Source of the DNA: Marivibrio halodurans
Lineage (GTDB): Bacteria > Pseudomonadota > Alphaproteobacteria > UBA8366 > Aestuariispiraceae
Assembly (NCBI RefSeq): GCF_017963645.1
Contig: NZ_JAGMWN010000002.1
Location: 434,001 to 498,000, forward strand
Length of the DNA: 64,000 nucleotides
Reading direction: 5' to 3'
Numbering within the stretch: position 1 is the first letter of the stretch; the number at the start of each line of letters is the position of its first letter. Below the pieces are notes generated by a model, which was not told the DNA's origin, ran no database searches, and saw only the letters and a program-made list of their open reading frames with translations. Shown piece by piece: positions 47,312 through 59,640 of this stretch. A program made the position numbers and the translations under genes.

Positions 47312-49111
47312 ATGATCGATTATGGGGCGCTCCGCACCTTGCCGGAGCTGTTCTTCACCCAAGCCGACCGCTATGACGAGCGGCCCTATCTGATCGCGAA
47401 ACGGGATGGAGTCTGGCGCGAACAAAGCTGGCGGGAGGTCGAGGCCCGCGTCGCCGGGTTCGCCGCCGCGCTGGACTCCTGGGGACTGGAATCCGGGGAC
47501 CGGGTCGCCCTGGTGGCGGAGAACCGACCGGAATGGACCATCGCCGACCTCGCCGTCATGGTGGCGGGCGGTGTCACCGTGCCGACCTACACGACCAACA
47601 CGGTCGAGAACCATGTCCATGTGTTGCGCGATTCCGGCGCGCGGATCGCGATCGTCTCGACCGGTCAACTCGCCCGGCGTCTGTTGCCGGCCTGCGTCGA
47701 GGCGGGGATCGACACGGTGATCGCGATGGAGCCGCTCGCCGAGGTGCCGGACAACATTACCGTCCATGATTTCGAAGCCATGGTGGCCCAACACCGGGGC
47801 GCCGAGGCGACGGCGCGCGCCCGGGCAAGGGCGGTGGAACCCGCGCGCTCCGACATGGCCTGCATCATCTATACGTCCGGTACCGGCGGCGCGCCGACCG
47901 GCGTGATGTTGAGTCATGGCAACATGATCTGCAACGTCATGGGCGCGGATCACTTCCTGCGCACGCTGCCCGGTTTGACGGAAGGGGAGGAAGTCTTCCT
48001 TTCCTTCCTGCCTCTCAGCCATTCCTACGAGCATACGGTCGGCCAGTTCATTCCAATGTCGATCGGCGCCCAGGTCTATTACGCGGAAAGCCTGGACCGG
48101 CTGGTTCAGAATATCGCGGAGGTGCGGCCGACGATCATGACCGCGGTGCCGCGTCTTTATGAATCGATCCGGGGGCGCGTGCTGCACGGCGCGGCCCAGG
48201 CTGGCGGCTTGAAGGAAAAGCTTCTGCACAAGGCCGTGGCGGTCGGAACCCGTCGTCACGACGGTACGATGACGCTATGCGACCGGCTGATCGATCCGGT
48301 CCTGACGAAGCTTGTCCGGCGCAAGGTCCAGGACCGTTTCGGCGGCCGGTTGAAGGCCTTCGTCTCCGGCGGGGCGCCGCTGAATCCCGATGTGGGGAAG
48401 TTCTTCATCGCGCTCGGGATGCGCGTGCTGCAGGGCTACGGCCAGACGGAAAGCGCGCCCGTCGTCTCCGTCAATCTGCCGCACAACAACAAGCTCGACA
48501 CCGTCGGCCCGCCGCTTAAGGGCGTGGAGGTCCGTATCGCGGAGGATGGCGAGATCCTGGTGCGCGGCGAGCTCGTCATGCTCGGCTACTGGAACCAGCC
48601 TGAGAAATCGGCGGAGACCGTGAAGGACGGCTGGCTCCATACCGGGGATGTGGGCGAGTTGGACGATGAAGGCTATCTTCGCATCACCGACCGCAAGAAG
48701 GACATCATCGTCAATTCCGGTGGCGACAACGTCTCCCCCCAGCGGGTCGAGGGGGTGATGGCGCTGGCGCCGGAGATCGGTCAGATCATGGTCCATGGCG
48801 ACAAGCGCCCGCATCTCGTCGGCCTCGTCGTGCCGGATGCGGAGTGGCTCGGGAACTGGGCGCGGGAGAACGGGAAGTCGAGTGGCGATCTCGCCGAGCT
48901 TTCGGACGATCCCGATCTTCACAAGGCGGTCGCGGCGGCGGTCGAGCGTTGCAACAAGGACCTTTCGGTGACCGAGAGGGTGCGCCGCGTGATCCTGGCG
49001 GAGGAGCCTTTCAGCGTGGAGAACGCGATGCTTACGCCTTCGATGAAGATCCGGCGCCACGTCATCAAGCAGCACTATCTGGACCGGCTGGAAGCGCTTT
49101 ACGGGCGGTGA
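47312..49111 (+). CDS. AMP-dependent long-chain acyl-CoA synthetase
   Basis: A 599-residue ANL-superfamily ligase that would activate a fatty acid with ATP and CoA. Motifs include FLPLSHSYEHTVGQF, GGAPLNPDVGKFF, GYGQTESAPVVS, WLHTGDVGELDDEGYLRITD, RKKDIIVNSGGDNVSPQRVE and the late catalytic Lys region LTPSMKIRRHVI. The phosphate-binding loop reads YTSGTGGAPTGVM where the norm is TSGTTGxPKG, so the loop Lys is Thr. I chose ATG 47312, with GAGGAAA seven bases upstream; ATG 47237 would add 25 Arg-rich residues. It is divergent from pepF. Confidence 0.88.
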   Translation: MIDYGALRTLPELFFTQADRYDERPYLIAKRDGVWREQSWREVEARVAGFAAALDSWGLESGDRVALVAENRPEWTIADLAVMVAGGVTVPTYTTNTVENHVHVLRDSGARIAIVSTGQLARRLLPACVEAGIDTVIAMEPLAEVPDNITVHDFEAMVAQHRGAEATARARARAVEPARSDMACIIYTSGTGGAPTGVMLSHGNMICNVMGADHFLRTLPGLTEGEEVFLSFLPLSHSYEHTVGQFIPMSIGAQVYYAESLDRLVQNIAEVRPTIMTAVPRLYESIRGRVLHGAAQAGGLKEKLLHKAVAVGTRRHDGTMTLCDRLIDPVLTKLVRRKVQDRFGGRLKAFVSGGAPLNPDVGKFFIALGMRVLQGYGQTESAPVVSVNLPHNNKLDTVGPPLKGVEVRIAEDGEILVRGELVMLGYWNQPEKSAETVKDGWLHTGDVGELDDEGYLRITDRKKDIIVNSGGDNVSPQRVEGVMALAPEIGQIMVHGDKRPHLVGLVVPDAEWLGNWARENGKSSGDLAELSDDPDLHKAVAAAVERCNKDLSVTERVRRVILAEEPFSVENAMLTPSMKIRRHVIKQHYLDRLEALYGR

Positions 49112-49229
49112 GGGAACGCGCCCGCCGGACCGGCGGCGCGATCCGTGCCCTGGCGTCACGACGCCTTGGCCATGAAAGGCGCGGGGTTCCATGATTTCAA
49201 ACATTGCCCTTCCCGCGCACGCTCGTTAA

Positions 49230-50327
<1,098 letters not shown>

Positions 50328-50368
50328 GCCCCATGGGTTCGACCATCCTTCCTTCGGGCGGGAATGGG

Positions 50369-50403
50369 AAAGGGGCGCTCCCGCGGGGGAGCGCCCCTTT
50401 CTT
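50369..50403. terminator. Bidirectional intrinsic terminator after ilvC
   Basis: A perfect 14-bp stem (50369-50382 with 50387-50400) with loop GCGG. The plus-strand tail reads TTTCTT and the minus-strand tail TTTCCC, so it serves both ilvC and the converging chemoreceptor gene. Confidence 0.9.
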
Positions 50404-50418
50404 GCTTATTGATAAGTT

Positions 50419-52557
50419 TTATTGGTGGCTTTCCCGGATGCGGGCGACGAAGTCGCGAACCTGATCGCGCAGGCGGTCGGACTGGGCGGCCAGACCGTCG
50501 GAGGCCTCCTTCACCTCGCCGGCGCTTTGGCCGACCTCGCCGGAGGTTCGTCGCATGCGCTCGATCCCCTCGCGCGCGGTGCCGGCCCCTTCCGCCGCCC
50601 GGGCCGCGTTGGCGGAGATTTCCTCGGTCGCCGCGCTCTGCTGCTCCACGGCCGCCGCGATCGCGCCCGCGATATCGTCGATCTGGTCGATCGTCCGCTT
50701 GACGCTGGTCATCGCCTCGTCGGCGCCGCGCGCGCCGGTCTGCATCTCCCGGATCTGTCCGGCGATGCGGTCGGTCGCCTTCGATGTCTGCTCGGCCAGC
50801 GATTTGACCTCCTGCGCCACGACGGCGAAGCCCTTGCCGGCGTCGCCCGCGCGCGCGGCCTCGATCGTGGCGTTGAGGGCGAGCAGGTTTGTCTGTTCCG
50901 CGATATCGGTGATCAGGTCGATGACGCTGCCGATCCGCTCCGCCGATTTGGCGAGGTCGCCGACGGTGGCGCCGGTCCTGTCCACATTGTCGACCGCCTC
51001 GCGGGAGATGCGGGAGGCTTCGCCGACCTGCTGACTGATCTCACGGATCGAACTGGAGAGTTCCTGCGACGCGCCGGCCACGACGGTCACGTTGTCGGAG
51101 GCGTCGCCGACCGCGGCGGTAGCCGATTGGGTTTGGTCCTCCGCTTCGCGCGCGGCGTTCGCCATGCGGCCGGACGATTCCTGCAATGCCGTGGCCGATT
51201 CCGAAACGGCCGCGACCACTTCGCCCACGGTGCGTTCCAATTCCTCCGCGATCCGCTCCAGCGCCGCTTGGCGGGCGCGCGCGGCCTCCTCCTCCGCCTC
51301 GCGTTCGAGGCGAAGGCGCTCGGCCTCGGCGGATTGCTGGTCCTCCCGCAGTCGCTTGTTGTCGATCAGCCCCTTGCGGAAGGTCTCGACCGCGCGGGCC
51401 ATCCTGCCCAGTTCGTCGCCGCGCTTGGCGTAGGGGATCTCGGTCTCCAGCTTGTCGCCGGCGAGCGCGTCGATGGCGCCGGCGAGTCGTGTCACCGGCT
51501 TGGCGGCGAGCGCCCGCAGCGCCAGGAAGAGCCAGAGACCGAGGCCGAGCACCAGCGCCGCGAAGACGATCACCACCGTTTCGGTCGTGCGCACCACGGG
51601 GGCCAGCATCCTGTCCTCCGGCAAGGCGACCATCAGGCTCCAGTTATCGGCTATTCCCGCCACCGCGATCGGCTCGAACAGCTTGTGCAGGATGGTGTCG
51701 AGCCGCTCTGAACGGGTTTCCACGCTGGCCGGCCGGCCAGCTTGAATATCGGGCAGGATATCGGCGAGGCGCGGATCGGTCGCGTCGATCCGGGCTCCGA
51801 CCTCCGCTCCTTCCGAGTCCGTCACCCAGGTCCCGGCGTTGGAGATGATCGCGGCGTGGCCACTTTCATAGGGCTGGATGTCGCGCATCCGTGCGTTCAG
51901 GGAATCAAGGCTGATATCGGCCGTCACGATGCCGACGAACGCGCCCTCGCGCCTGATCGGGACGGAGATCGTGGTGATCAGATGCTCGACCCCGTCGATC
52001 GGATAGAAATAGGGTTCGAGCAAACGCGCCTCGCCGCTCCGCTTCACGAGTTGATAGTAGTCGCCGGGGCCCGGCGTGTCGTAGTCGACCAGCGGTTCCA
52101 CGACGATTTCGCCGCCGGAATAGGCGACATAGGGAATGAAACGTCCGGTGTCGTCGTGGGCGTCCGCGCCGGTGAACCAGGAATCGCGGCCGTCGAAGGC
52201 ATTCGGTTCCCAGGCGGTGGAAACGCCCAGCAGGTCGGGATTGGCCGCCAGCGCCCCTTTCAGGATGTTGATCACCACCTGCCGGTCGGGCGGCGCGCCG
52301 CTGGCGCTCTCGATCGTCGCGCCCTGGATCGCGCCGCGCAGCGCCTCGACCACCCGCTTCACACCGTCGAGGCGCCCGCGCACCATGGCGGCCGCGCGCT
52401 GGGATATCTCGTCCCCCTTCTCAAGCGCCAATTCACGCACGACACCACCATTGCGTTCGGCGACGGCATAGCCGGCGGCGGCGAGCCCGAGGGCGAGCGC
52501 TAGAAGGACGGGCAATACGATTTTCAGGGTCAGCGGCAAACGGCGCCAGAGGGTCAC
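50419..52557 (-). CDS. Methyl-accepting chemotaxis protein with periplasmic dCache-type sensor
   Basis: A 712-residue chemoreceptor. It has a first membrane helix ([20 protein letters not shown]), a periplasmic double-Cache domain of about 290 residues ([52 protein letters not shown]), a second helix ([20 protein letters not shown]), a HAMP domain (about 355-407), a Glu/Arg-rich coiled coil and the signalling domain with the invariant hairpin [20 protein letters not shown]. dCache_1 domains often bind amino acids or similar small molecules. No chemotaxis genes are adjacent. Start ATG at 52557. Confidence 0.95.
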   Translation of the reverse strand: MTLWRRLPLTLKIVLPVLLALALGLAAAGYAVAERNGGVVRELALEKGDEISQRAAAMVRGRLDGVKRVVEALRGAIQGATIESASGAPPDRQVVINILKGALAANPDLLGVSTAWEPNAFDGRDSWFTGADAHDDTGRFIPYVAYSGGEIVVEPLVDYDTPGPGDYYQLVKRSGEARLLEPYFYPIDGVEHLITTISVPIRREGAFVGIVTADISLDSLNARMRDIQPYESGHAAIISNAGTWVTDSEGAEVGARIDATDPRLADILPDIQAGRPASVETRSERLDTILHKLFEPIAVAGIADNWSLMVALPEDRMLAPVVRTTETVVIVFAALVLGLGLWLFLALRALAAKPVTRLAGAIDALAGDKLETEIPYAKRGDELGRMARAVETFRKGLIDNKRLREDQQSAEAERLRLEREAEEEAARARQAALERIAEELERTVGEVVAAVSESATALQESSGRMANAAREAEDQTQSATAAVGDASDNVTVVAGASQELSSSIREISQQVGEASRISREAVDNVDRTGATVGDLAKSAERIGSVIDLITDIAEQTNLLALNATIEAARAGDAGKGFAVVAQEVKSLAEQTSKATDRIAGQIREMQTGARGADEAMTSVKRTIDQIDDIAGAIAAAVEQQSAATEEISANAARAAEGAGTAREGIERMRRTSGEVGQSAGEVKEASDGLAAQSDRLRDQVRDFVARIRESHQ

Positions 52558-52775
52558 GATACGTCCTTTCTTCCCAAATATTCCTTAGGCGGGAAGGGGA
52601 GATATCGGCCGGGCCCGTTACCGGATCGTGACCCGTACCCCAATGTTGGCATTAAAATTTTGTTGCGGTCCGATGGCGGCACGACGCGATGGCATCACGT
52701 GCTTCTCTCCTTATAAAGGGTGATCGAATCAGTTTAATCTTAATAATTGATTTTCTGATGGGGTGAGAGGCGACC
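52558..52775. promoter_or_regulatory. Divergent promoter region between chemoreceptor and DUF2235 gene
   Basis: 218 bp, with an AT-rich part at 52640-52760 just before the DUF2235 gene (for example TTTAATCTTAATAATTG near 52734). It must hold both divergent promoters. No defined operator was found. Confidence 0.45.
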
Positions 52776-53771
52776 ATGGGCAAGAATATCGTCATGCTGT
52801 TCGACGGTACCGGAAACCGGATCGGCGATGCGGAACGCACCAACATCGTCGACCTGTTCCGGGGATTGGAGCAATCCGAGCGTCAGATCGTCTATTACGA
52901 TACGGGGGTCGGTACAGCGTCCGGGGCGCGCCATCCGTGGATCGATACAATGGTGAAGACGTTCCGGAAGGCGATGGGGAAGGGCGTGCGCGAGAACGCC
53001 CGCCAAGCCTACAGCTTCTTGATGGACAGCTACGAGGAGGGGGACAGGGTTTATCTCCTCGGCTTCAGTCGGGGTGCCTATACCGCGCGTGTCTTCGCCG
53101 GCATGGTGAAGAAGATCGGGTTGCTGAAACCGGGAAATTTCCAATTGGTCGAGCCGGCCGCCAATCTTTACTTCCGGAAGGCGGGCAAGGACGAGGTGGA
53201 GGTTTTCCGGCGGATCGCGACCCGGAAATGCGACATTCATTTCGTTGGGGTCTTCGATACCGTCGCCTCGATGGGATTCCTCTTCAGGATGAAGTTTTTC
53301 CAGGACCGGACATTGCATCCGGAAATCGGGTGCGGTGTTCATGCTGTTTCGCTCGATGAGCGGCGGGCGAAATTCCTGCCGAACCTATGGGATATTCCGG
53401 ACGATCAATTGGGCCGGCGTGTCGATCAGGTCTGGTTCGCTGGTGTGCATTCCGATGTCGGCGGTTGGTATCGGGAACGTGGCCTGTCGGCTGTCACGCT
53501 TCGCTGGATGCTGAAACATGCGCGCAAGGCGGGTCTGATCGTGGGGGAGGTGTTCCTCGCCGAAGTCGATGGGCGCGCCGATGCGGAAGGCCAGCAACAC
53601 GAGTCCTTCAAATGGTATTGGCGGCTATTGGGGGGTGAGGCGTCTCGGTCGATCCCTGACGGCGCGCGTGTGCATGATTCCGTACGGGTTCGGCGCAACA
53701 CACCAGGATCGGGTTACGATCCCCCCAATCTTCCGGTCGATTCTGCGCTGGTTTACGTCTCCGATCCCTGA
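52776..53771 (+). CDS. DUF2235 domain-containing alpha/beta hydrolase (Tle1-like)
   Basis: A 331-residue protein of the DUF2235 family, whose best-known members are phospholipase effectors (Tle1) of type VI secretion. It starts IVMLFDGTGNRIGDAERTNI, has the nucleophile elbow LGFSRGAYTARVF with Ser98, an Asp in VGVFDTVASMG and a His in WFAGVHSDVGGWY, so a full Ser-Asp-His set is present. No VgrG, PAAR, immunity or T6SS gene is nearby, so a housekeeping role is equally likely. Codon use is less GC-rich than in neighbours. Its 3' end overlaps the convergent ycjF-like gene by 19 bp. Confidence 0.85.
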   Translation: MGKNIVMLFDGTGNRIGDAERTNIVDLFRGLEQSERQIVYYDTGVGTASGARHPWIDTMVKTFRKAMGKGVRENARQAYSFLMDSYEEGDRVYLLGFSRGAYTARVFAGMVKKIGLLKPGNFQLVEPAANLYFRKAGKDEVEVFRRIATRKCDIHFVGVFDTVASMGFLFRMKFFQDRTLHPEIGCGVHAVSLDERRAKFLPNLWDIPDDQLGRRVDQVWFAGVHSDVGGWYRERGLSAVTLRWMLKHARKAGLIVGEVFLAEVDGRADAEGQQHESFKWYWRLLGGEASRSIPDGARVHDSVRVRRNTPGSGYDPPNLPVDSALVYVSDP

Positions 53772-54757
53772 TCCGTATCCCGTTTCAGGGCGCCGGCGGC
53801 CAGGGTCCGGGCGCGGGGACGCGGCCGGGCGTGCCAGGGCATGGGGCGGCAGGCGTCGATCGCGGCGAGGCCGAGGCGCGCGGTCAGGAAGCCGTTGGCG
53901 AGGGCTGCCCCCGCCTTGCCCGACAGGCGGCCCGCGATGCCGACGCCCAGCATATCGCCCAGCGCGTCGTCCGCCGCCTCGATCGCGCCGGCGGACAACA
54001 TGGCGAAGAAAGCGCGACGCAGCAGCTTCAAGGTCGCGAGCGATCCTGGCCGCCCGCCATAGAGTCGCGCGATCTCCGCCGCGAGCCGGAGGTCGAGCAC
54101 CAGCGTCACCGCCATGTCCAGCCCCGCGAACGGACTGACCGCCGTGCCCGCCGCCACGCGCCGCACGGCACGCGAGACGGCGGCGGCCGCGCGCCGGTCG
54201 ATCTCGTCCAGCACCACCTCCTCGAAGACGGGCAGGCGATCGATGGGGTCGGGCAGCCGGGCGACCCGCTCGCGATAGGTGGCCAGGGCCCATTCGCGGG
54301 CGGGCATGGGGGCGTAGAGCCGTTCCAGCCGGTCGAGCGCCGCCTCGGCCGCCGGCGGGTCCCCGGCGAGCCCCGCGCGGGCGGTCCCTTGCAGGGTCGC
54401 CAGCCGAGTCAATCGGCGTACGCCGCGCCATTCATGGCCAAGCCAAAGCAGCAGCGCCGCGAGCGTCAGGCCGAGCCCGCCGAGCGCCGCCCAATGATAC
54501 CACGGCCCAAGCGCCAGCACCTCGCGTACCAGCGCCTCGCCAAGCGCGCCGAGGCCCGTCGCCACCAACAGCCCCAGTCCGGCCAGCGCGAGCCGCCCCA
54601 CCCATCCGCGCCGTCCGCCGCGTTCCACCTCCGACAGGGCGGCACGGTCTTGGATAGATGCCGGGGCGACGCTTTCCGCGAGATTTTCCTGGGCCGTCGC
54701 GACATGCAATCCGTCGAGGGAGCGGGTTTCCGGCGCATCCTTGTTCGCGCGCGTCAT
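53753..54757 (-). CDS. YcjF-like (TIGR01620 family) membrane protein
   Basis: A 334-residue inner-membrane protein of the YcjF/DUF697-type family. Two adjacent helices occur near residues 50-105 (LALAGLGLLVATGLGALGEA and YHWAALGGLGLTLAALLLWL), followed by a cytoplasmic helical domain. The DUF697-like end has DMAVTLVLDLRLAAEIARLY, LGVGIAGRLSGKAGAALANG and TARLGLAAIDACRPMPW. It is always seen with YcjX, and here its ATG overlaps the ycjX stop (ATGA). Function is unknown; in enterobacteria the pair is stress- or phage-shock-related. Confidence 0.85.
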   Translation of the reverse strand: MTRANKDAPETRSLDGLHVATAQENLAESVAPASIQDRAALSEVERGGRRGWVGRLALAGLGLLVATGLGALGEALVREVLALGPWYHWAALGGLGLTLAALLLWLGHEWRGVRRLTRLATLQGTARAGLAGDPPAAEAALDRLERLYAPMPAREWALATYRERVARLPDPIDRLPVFEEVVLDEIDRRAAAAVSRAVRRVAAGTAVSPFAGLDMAVTLVLDLRLAAEIARLYGGRPGSLATLKLLRRAFFAMLSAGAIEAADDALGDMLGVGIAGRLSGKAGAALANGFLTARLGLAAIDACRPMPWHARPRPRARTLAAGALKRDTDQGSET

Positions 54758-56169
54758 CGCAGATCCTCACCGATTAGGAACTCCAACGCCCGATCGAGGC
54801 GCAGGTGCGGCCAGGCGGCCCCGGCGTCGAGCCCCCCGGGCGGCTGAAAGGCGAGGGGGGCGAAGCTTCGTTCGGCTCCGGCGCGGTGCGCATCGTCCTC
54901 GCCACCGCCGATTCGCCCCGGATAGTGGGCGACTTCCTCCGTGCCGTCCATCGGGCGGCCGGCGAGATAGCGGCGCGCCGTCCGGCCGTCGGCCGCGACC
55001 TCGCGCGTCGCGCGCAGGCCGGCGAGGCTCAGCACCTCCGTCTCGGCGCCGCCGAAGCGGGCGTGCCGCAAGCTCTTCGACAGGCTGCGGCGCACCAGGT
55101 CCTCAAGCGCGGGATGCTGGTCACTGGGCAGGTGATCGGCCTTGCTGCAGGCGAAGAGAATTCGGTCGATGGAGGGGCGCAGGGCACGCGGCAGCCAACC
55201 GCGCCCGAGTCGGAGGGCCCGTTGCAGCGCCTCCAGCTCGCGGTCCAGGCGCGCCGTCGCCTCGCCCCCGCGCGCCAGCCCCTCCAGTGCGTCGATCAGC
55301 ACCAATTGCCGGTCGAGGCGCGCGAAATGCCGGCGGTGAAAGGGGCGCACCACCTCCTGCCGGTAGGCGTCGAAGCGTGCGCGCATCAAGGCGCGCGGGC
55401 TCTCCCCCGTCCCGCCCCGTCGGCGGCGCGGCGCGGTGTCCCCGCCGGGCGGGGGAAGTGGCGCGAAGGTCAGGATCGGCGAGCCCTCCAATTCCCCGGG
55501 CAGCAGGAAGCGCCCCGGGTGCAGGGCGAGCGCCCGGCCCGCCGCCTCCTGGCGTGCGTGCATGTGGGCGCGGAACAGGGGGGCGAGTTCCATCGCGGTC
55601 GCTTCCGCCCCGGGGGTGGGCGTATCCGGATCGACGGCGTCGATCCGCGCGCGCAGAGCCTTGCTCTCCGGCAGGTCGGAGGCGGCGATCTCCTCCATCA
55701 TGGCGGCCGACCAGCTCTCGAAATCATGGTCGAGGAGGATGAGGTCGAGCAACCATTCGCCGGGATAGTCGAACAGATCGAGATGCAGGATCTCGTCCCC
55801 CAGCTTGCCCAGCAGGCCCGGTGGGCGATAGCGGATGGAGAGCCGCAATTCGGCCTGCCGGTTCGTGCTCTCCGGCCAGGTCGGGTGGCCCCCGGCGTCC
55901 GGGGCGGTGCCGGTCAGCCGCGCGACGTTCTCCTCGAAGGGGAAGCGGGGCAGGGTCTGGCTCGGCTGCGGGCGCAGCAGCGCCGCGCGGTAGCGTCCCT
56001 CTCGCACGGCGGCGAGGCCGTGCAGCCGTTCCGGATGCAACAGCGCCTGGACCAGCGCGGTCAACAGCACCGTCTTGCCGGAGCGGCTGAGGCCGGTGAT
56101 GCCGAGCCGAACCCTGTGCTCGACCAAGCCGCGCCCGATATCGGAGAGATTGTCGAGGAATCCGGTCAC
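54754..56169 (-). CDS. ycjX: YcjX-family P-loop NTPase (DUF463)
   Basis: A 471-residue predicted GTPase. Walker A is GLSRSGKT (residues 26-33). The family segments LDLFDYPGEWLLDLILLDHD, PFHRRHFARLDRQLVLIDAL and ILFACSKADHLPSDQHPALE follow, the latter resembling an NKxD-type base-recognition site. It begins the ycjX-ycjF pair. The YcjX structure from other bacteria shows a stress-linked nucleotide hydrolase, but its role in the cell is not settled. ATG 56169. Confidence 0.93.
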   Translation of the reverse strand: MTGFLDNLSDIGRGLVEHRVRLGITGLSRSGKTVLLTALVQALLHPERLHGLAAVREGRYRAALLRPQPSQTLPRFPFEENVARLTGTAPDAGGHPTWPESTNRQAELRLSIRYRPPGLLGKLGDEILHLDLFDYPGEWLLDLILLDHDFESWSAAMMEEIAASDLPESKALRARIDAVDPDTPTPGAEATAMELAPLFRAHMHARQEAAGRALALHPGRFLLPGELEGSPILTFAPLPPPGGDTAPRRRRGGTGESPRALMRARFDAYRQEVVRPFHRRHFARLDRQLVLIDALEGLARGGEATARLDRELEALQRALRLGRGWLPRALRPSIDRILFACSKADHLPSDQHPALEDLVRRSLSKSLRHARFGGAETEVLSLAGLRATREVAADGRTARRYLAGRPMDGTEEVAHYPGRIGGGEDDAHRAGAERSFAPLAFQPPGGLDAGAAWPHLRLDRALEFLIGEDLR

Positions 56170-56347
56170 GAATAGTCCGCCGCAGGGTTTTGTCGGTCTT
56201 TGGGCGAGGAAGCATGGCGGCCCCTTGGGGCCCTCACCTTGCCGGAGGATGAAGATACAGTCGGATATAGGGGACGTGGCGGCTCCTGCAATGGCGAAGG
56301 CCCGCGGGGTCGTGGCGAACCGTTCGCGGACGGGCTAGGATCGGGGG

Positions 56348-56869
56348 ATGATCCCGATCCTTCGATCCGCGCGACCTGGAGAGGCCGACCGCTTGAGCGC
56401 GCTCGTGATGCGCTCCAAGGCGTATTGGGGCTATGACGCCGCATTCCTGGAAAAGTGCCTCCCCGCACTGCGCGTGAGCACGGCCATGATCCGCGTCTTC
56501 CCGAATCGGGTCGCGGAAATCGACGGGTATCCGGCCGGTTTCGCAATGATCGACAGTAAAGACGATCCGGCCGAGGTGCTTCTTCTTTTTGTCGAACCGT
56601 CGGCGATGGGGCGGGGGATCGGCCGCGCGCTTTTTACCTGGTTGGAGACGGAGGCGCGCCGGGCGGGCCGCGCGGCGCTCCGCATCGAGGCCGATCCGGG
56701 AGCCGTCCCTTTCTATGAGCGATGCGGCGCCCGGCGGACGGGTGCTTGGGCACCGTCCGAGGCGGATGCCGCGCGATACCTGCCGGTGCTCGTTCGGTCG
56801 TTGCGCGGAGACTTGGGCGGCGTGTTGCCGGACGGGCCCGGAAGCCGCCAAATCCGTGGAAATCTATAG
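56348..56869 (+). CDS. GNAT-family N-acetyltransferase
   Basis: A 173-residue single-domain GNAT protein. Seen are the start ILRSARPGEADRLSALVMRS, a Trp/Tyr-containing early helix (KAYWGYDAAF), the acetyl-CoA-binding segment VEPSAMGRGIGRALFTWLET (RGIGRAL as Q/RxxGxG/A), and PFYERCGARRTG near the end. The KxYWGYD pattern recurs in a subgroup of proteobacterial GNATs of unknown substrate. ATG 56348 is preceded by GATCGGGGG. It lies just upstream of the mreB leader but is separated by 530 bp. Confidence 0.85.
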   Translation: MIPILRSARPGEADRLSALVMRSKAYWGYDAAFLEKCLPALRVSTAMIRVFPNRVAEIDGYPAGFAMIDSKDDPAEVLLLFVEPSAMGRGIGRALFTWLETEARRAGRAALRIEADPGAVPFYERCGARRTGAWAPSEADAARYLPVLVRSLRGDLGGVLPDGPGSRQIRGNL

Positions 56870-58440
<1,571 letters not shown>

Positions 58441-58540
58441 CGGCACGGATATTGCTCACCACATCTTGTGTTTGGCGACAGGGTGGTGACGGGTCGTCAA
58501 CGGGCATTGGGGAGGGCCCGCTCAGGGTCTCTGAACGGCA

Positions 58541-59578
58541 GTGAACGAAAGGTCGGGAACCGCGCTCAGACTAGCTCAGCCGTTGCGCTCCTTGGCGCAG
58601 CGCTCGGCGTTTCTTCTGCTTCTTTTGGGGGCGGTGGGGTTGATGCTTTGGGGCAAGACCGACCCGCAAATCTTCGAGCGCGCGCGAACCGCCGTCACCG
58701 ACGTGACGGCTCCCCTGATGGATGTGATCTCCCGGCCGGCCACGACGGCGGAGACACTGGTCGAGGAAGGGCGCGATCTTCTGCGTATTCGCGCGGAGAA
58801 TGAGCGGCTGCAACTCGCCAACGAGCGGCTTCTGCAGTGGGAGGCGGTCGCCCGCCGGCTCGAACATGAAAACGAGCAACTGCGCCAGCTGCTGAATTTC
58901 CGTCGGGCCGACGCGCAGCGCTACATCACCGGGCGGGTGATCGGCTTTGGCGGCTCCTTCGTTCGTGCCCTCTTGATCAATGTCGGCGGCGAGCGCGGGG
59001 TCGCGAAGGGGCAGGCGGCGGTCTCCGGCGAGGGGCTGCTCGGCCGCGTCGCCGAGGTGGGGGAACGCTCGTCCCGGGTTTTGCTGATCACCGATCTCAA
59101 CAGCCGGATTCCGGTGGTGATCGAGGAAACGCGGGTTCGCGCCATCCTGGCGGGCGATAATACCAGCCAACCGCGCCTGATCTATCTCTCGGCCAACTCG
59201 GATCTGGAGGCGGGGCAGCGGGTGGTGACCTCCGGTCATGGCGGGGCTTTCCCGCCGGGTGTCCCGGTCGGGCGGGTCAGCGCGGTCGGTGATGCCGGCG
59301 TGCGCGTCATTCCGTTCGCGGACCCGGATCGGTTGGAGTTCGTCGAGTTGATGGATTTCGGCTTGGGCGGCATCCTGGACGAGGAACGCATGGCCCGCGA
59401 GCCGAAGACCCTGACGGGCCTGCCCGAGGCGCAGGAGCCCGAGGAAATAGAGGCGGCGGGAAGTGCGCCGGGCACTGCCGGCGTGCCGACCGGGACGGGG
59501 GCGGCGGCGTCCTCCCCACCGGTGATGCCGTCGCCGGTGACGTCGGCGACGGCACCACCGCCACCCGTCGCCGAGTGA
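58541..59578 (+). CDS. mreC: Rod-shape-determining protein MreC
   Basis: A 345-residue bitopic protein: one membrane helix (AFLLLLLGAVGLMLWG), a periplasmic coiled coil (RIRAENERLQLANERLLQWE) and the double beta-barrel with INVGGERGVAKGQAAVSGEG. It activates PBP2 in the elongasome. The last 70 residues are a Pro/Ala/Thr-rich, probably disordered tail. The start is GTG 58541, 100 bp after mreB; the ribosome site is weak. Confidence 0.95.
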   Translation: MNERSGTALRLAQPLRSLAQRSAFLLLLLGAVGLMLWGKTDPQIFERARTAVTDVTAPLMDVISRPATTAETLVEEGRDLLRIRAENERLQLANERLLQWEAVARRLEHENEQLRQLLNFRRADAQRYITGRVIGFGGSFVRALLINVGGERGVAKGQAAVSGEGLLGRVAEVGERSSRVLLITDLNSRIPVVIEETRVRAILAGDNTSQPRLIYLSANSDLEAGQRVVTSGHGGAFPPGVPVGRVSAVGDAGVRVIPFADPDRLEFVELMDFGLGGILDEERMAREPKTLTGLPEAQEPEEIEAAGSAPGTAGVPTGTGAAASSPPVMPSPVTSATAPPPPVAE

Positions 59579-59640
59579 TCGCGAATGCGGCCGGCCATCG
59601 GCCGTCGCGTGTTCGTGTCGCCGTTTGAGGCCCGATACCA

